Source: Osmia lignaria lignaria (Eukaryota; Arthropoda; Insecta; Hymenoptera; Megachilidae). Taken from it: a DNA stretch of 64,000 nucleotides. The notes under the pieces are model-generated. The model saw nothing but the letters and a program-made list of their open reading frames with translations, did not search any database and was not told the origin of the DNA. The stretch spans positions 4,898,001-4,962,000 of the forward strand of contig NC_135046.1 of NCBI RefSeq assembly GCF_051020975.1, given 5' to 3'. The stretch's first letter is position 1. Every line of letters starts with the position of its first letter. Below, one piece after another: positions 63,492 through 64,000 of the stretch. Position numbers and translations under genes: made by a program.

Positions 63492-64000
63492 ATGATGTCG
63501 ACCAAAGCCGTCAACATAATCCTGCTGCTTCTCGCAGTGCAGAACATCTGCGCCTCTGCAGATAGTAAGTAAAATCAAATAGATGATGAATATTTCTTGT
63601 GAATAAATAATTTGATGCTTGCTGGAATTTCACTAATTGATCTATGCAAATTATTATAGTAGAACTTTGATTATCCGAACGTTCAATTATCCGAACATTC
63701 TAAACAGAATTAGTTCGGATAATCGAGGTTCTACTGTACTACTTAAACACTACTGTATGCATAATAAACCCTTCGTTTAAATTATTGAATACTTTTGGAA
63801 TTATCAGCGCGTTCGATGTGGATTAGAAATTCCAATAGCGAATTTTGCCTATTAAGGCACTGGAGTCATAATTAATCCATTTGTTTTATGTAACAGATCT
63901 GTCCGACTACTACAATACTTACTACGACAAGAAGACAAGCAAACCATCGCAGGGGATTGCTGAAATCAACGGTGGAAATGTGAATAAGATTAACTTCAAA
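63492..64000 (+). CDS. Secreted DUF4773-like protein, 5' part (array gene 5)
   Basis: Exon 1 at 63492-63564 encodes a signal peptide (MMSTKAVNIILLLLAVQNIC) and ends with a GTAAGT donor in phase 1. Exon 2 starts at 63897 and runs off the window: LSDYYNTYYDKKTSKPSQG, which aligns with LLNSVYYDPKTGLALKG of gene 3. The cysteine core lies beyond the window end, so family membership rests on the match to gene 3 and on the shared upstream DNA. Confidence 0.75.
63657..63736. mobile_element. 80-bp pogo/Tigger-like MITE in array gene 5 intron
   Basis: The ends read AGTAGAACTTTGATTATCCG and, reversed, AGTAGAACCTCGATTATCCG, with TA on both sides (63655-63656 and 63737-63738). The motif GTAGAACCTCGATTATCCG is typical of pogo/Tigger-type termini. 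Almost the whole element is terminal repeat. Confidence 0.8.

Overview
This window is eukaryotic genomic DNA from an insect, most likely a hymenopteran and probably a bee. The reasons are: compact introns with consensus GT-AG borders; orthologues of Drosophila dead ringer/retained and ref(2)P; divergent insect ionotropic receptors; a family of insect-type secreted proteins resembling Pfam DUF4773; and CpG-rich non-coding DNA between AT-rich tracts. The species was not identified. Gene models come from reading splice sites and codon phase by eye. Almost all joins keep the reading frame exactly, which is the main support for them.

Layout. (1) 1-8881 (+): the 3' part of dead ringer/retained (ARID3), entering inside a large intron; five exons carry the second half of the ARID domain and the C-terminal REKLES region. 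(2) 10574-12127 (-): ADAL (N6-methyl-AMP deaminase-like), seven exons. (3) 12128-13224: the divergent promoter between ADAL and mS29, holding two small TA-flanked inverted-repeat elements. (4) 13225-14913 (+): mitochondrial ribosomal protein mS29 (DAP3). (5) 15171-16669 (-): ref(2)P/p62/SQSTM1 with PB1, ZZ, LIR and UBA regions, and an E-box palindrome about 470 bp upstream. (6) 18149-24585 (+): two tandem divergent ionotropic receptors with matching exon structure, with an orphan first exon between them. (7) 24586-31578: mostly non-coding, with a near-perfect 740-bp palindrome made of tRNA-like sequence and candidate 5' UTR exons. (8) 31669-48735 (+): a 968-residue scaffold-like protein with one C-terminal PDZ domain, split by a 13.9-kb intron. 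(9) 51328-64000: five genes for small secreted cysteine-rich proteins with C-x-C/C-x-CC cores (DUF4773-like), one on the minus strand, four on the plus strand, the last cut by the window end. They differ mainly in their C-terminal tails, several of which are strongly acidic.

The genes are not an operon. Shared themes are local duplication (receptor pair, DUF4773-like array) and small DNA transposon relics in promoters and introns. The DUF4773-like array is the best candidate for an undescribed system: a tandem set of extracellular proteins with a common fold and diverging, often aspartate/glutamate-rich tails, in which one gene and its upstream region have been duplicated together.
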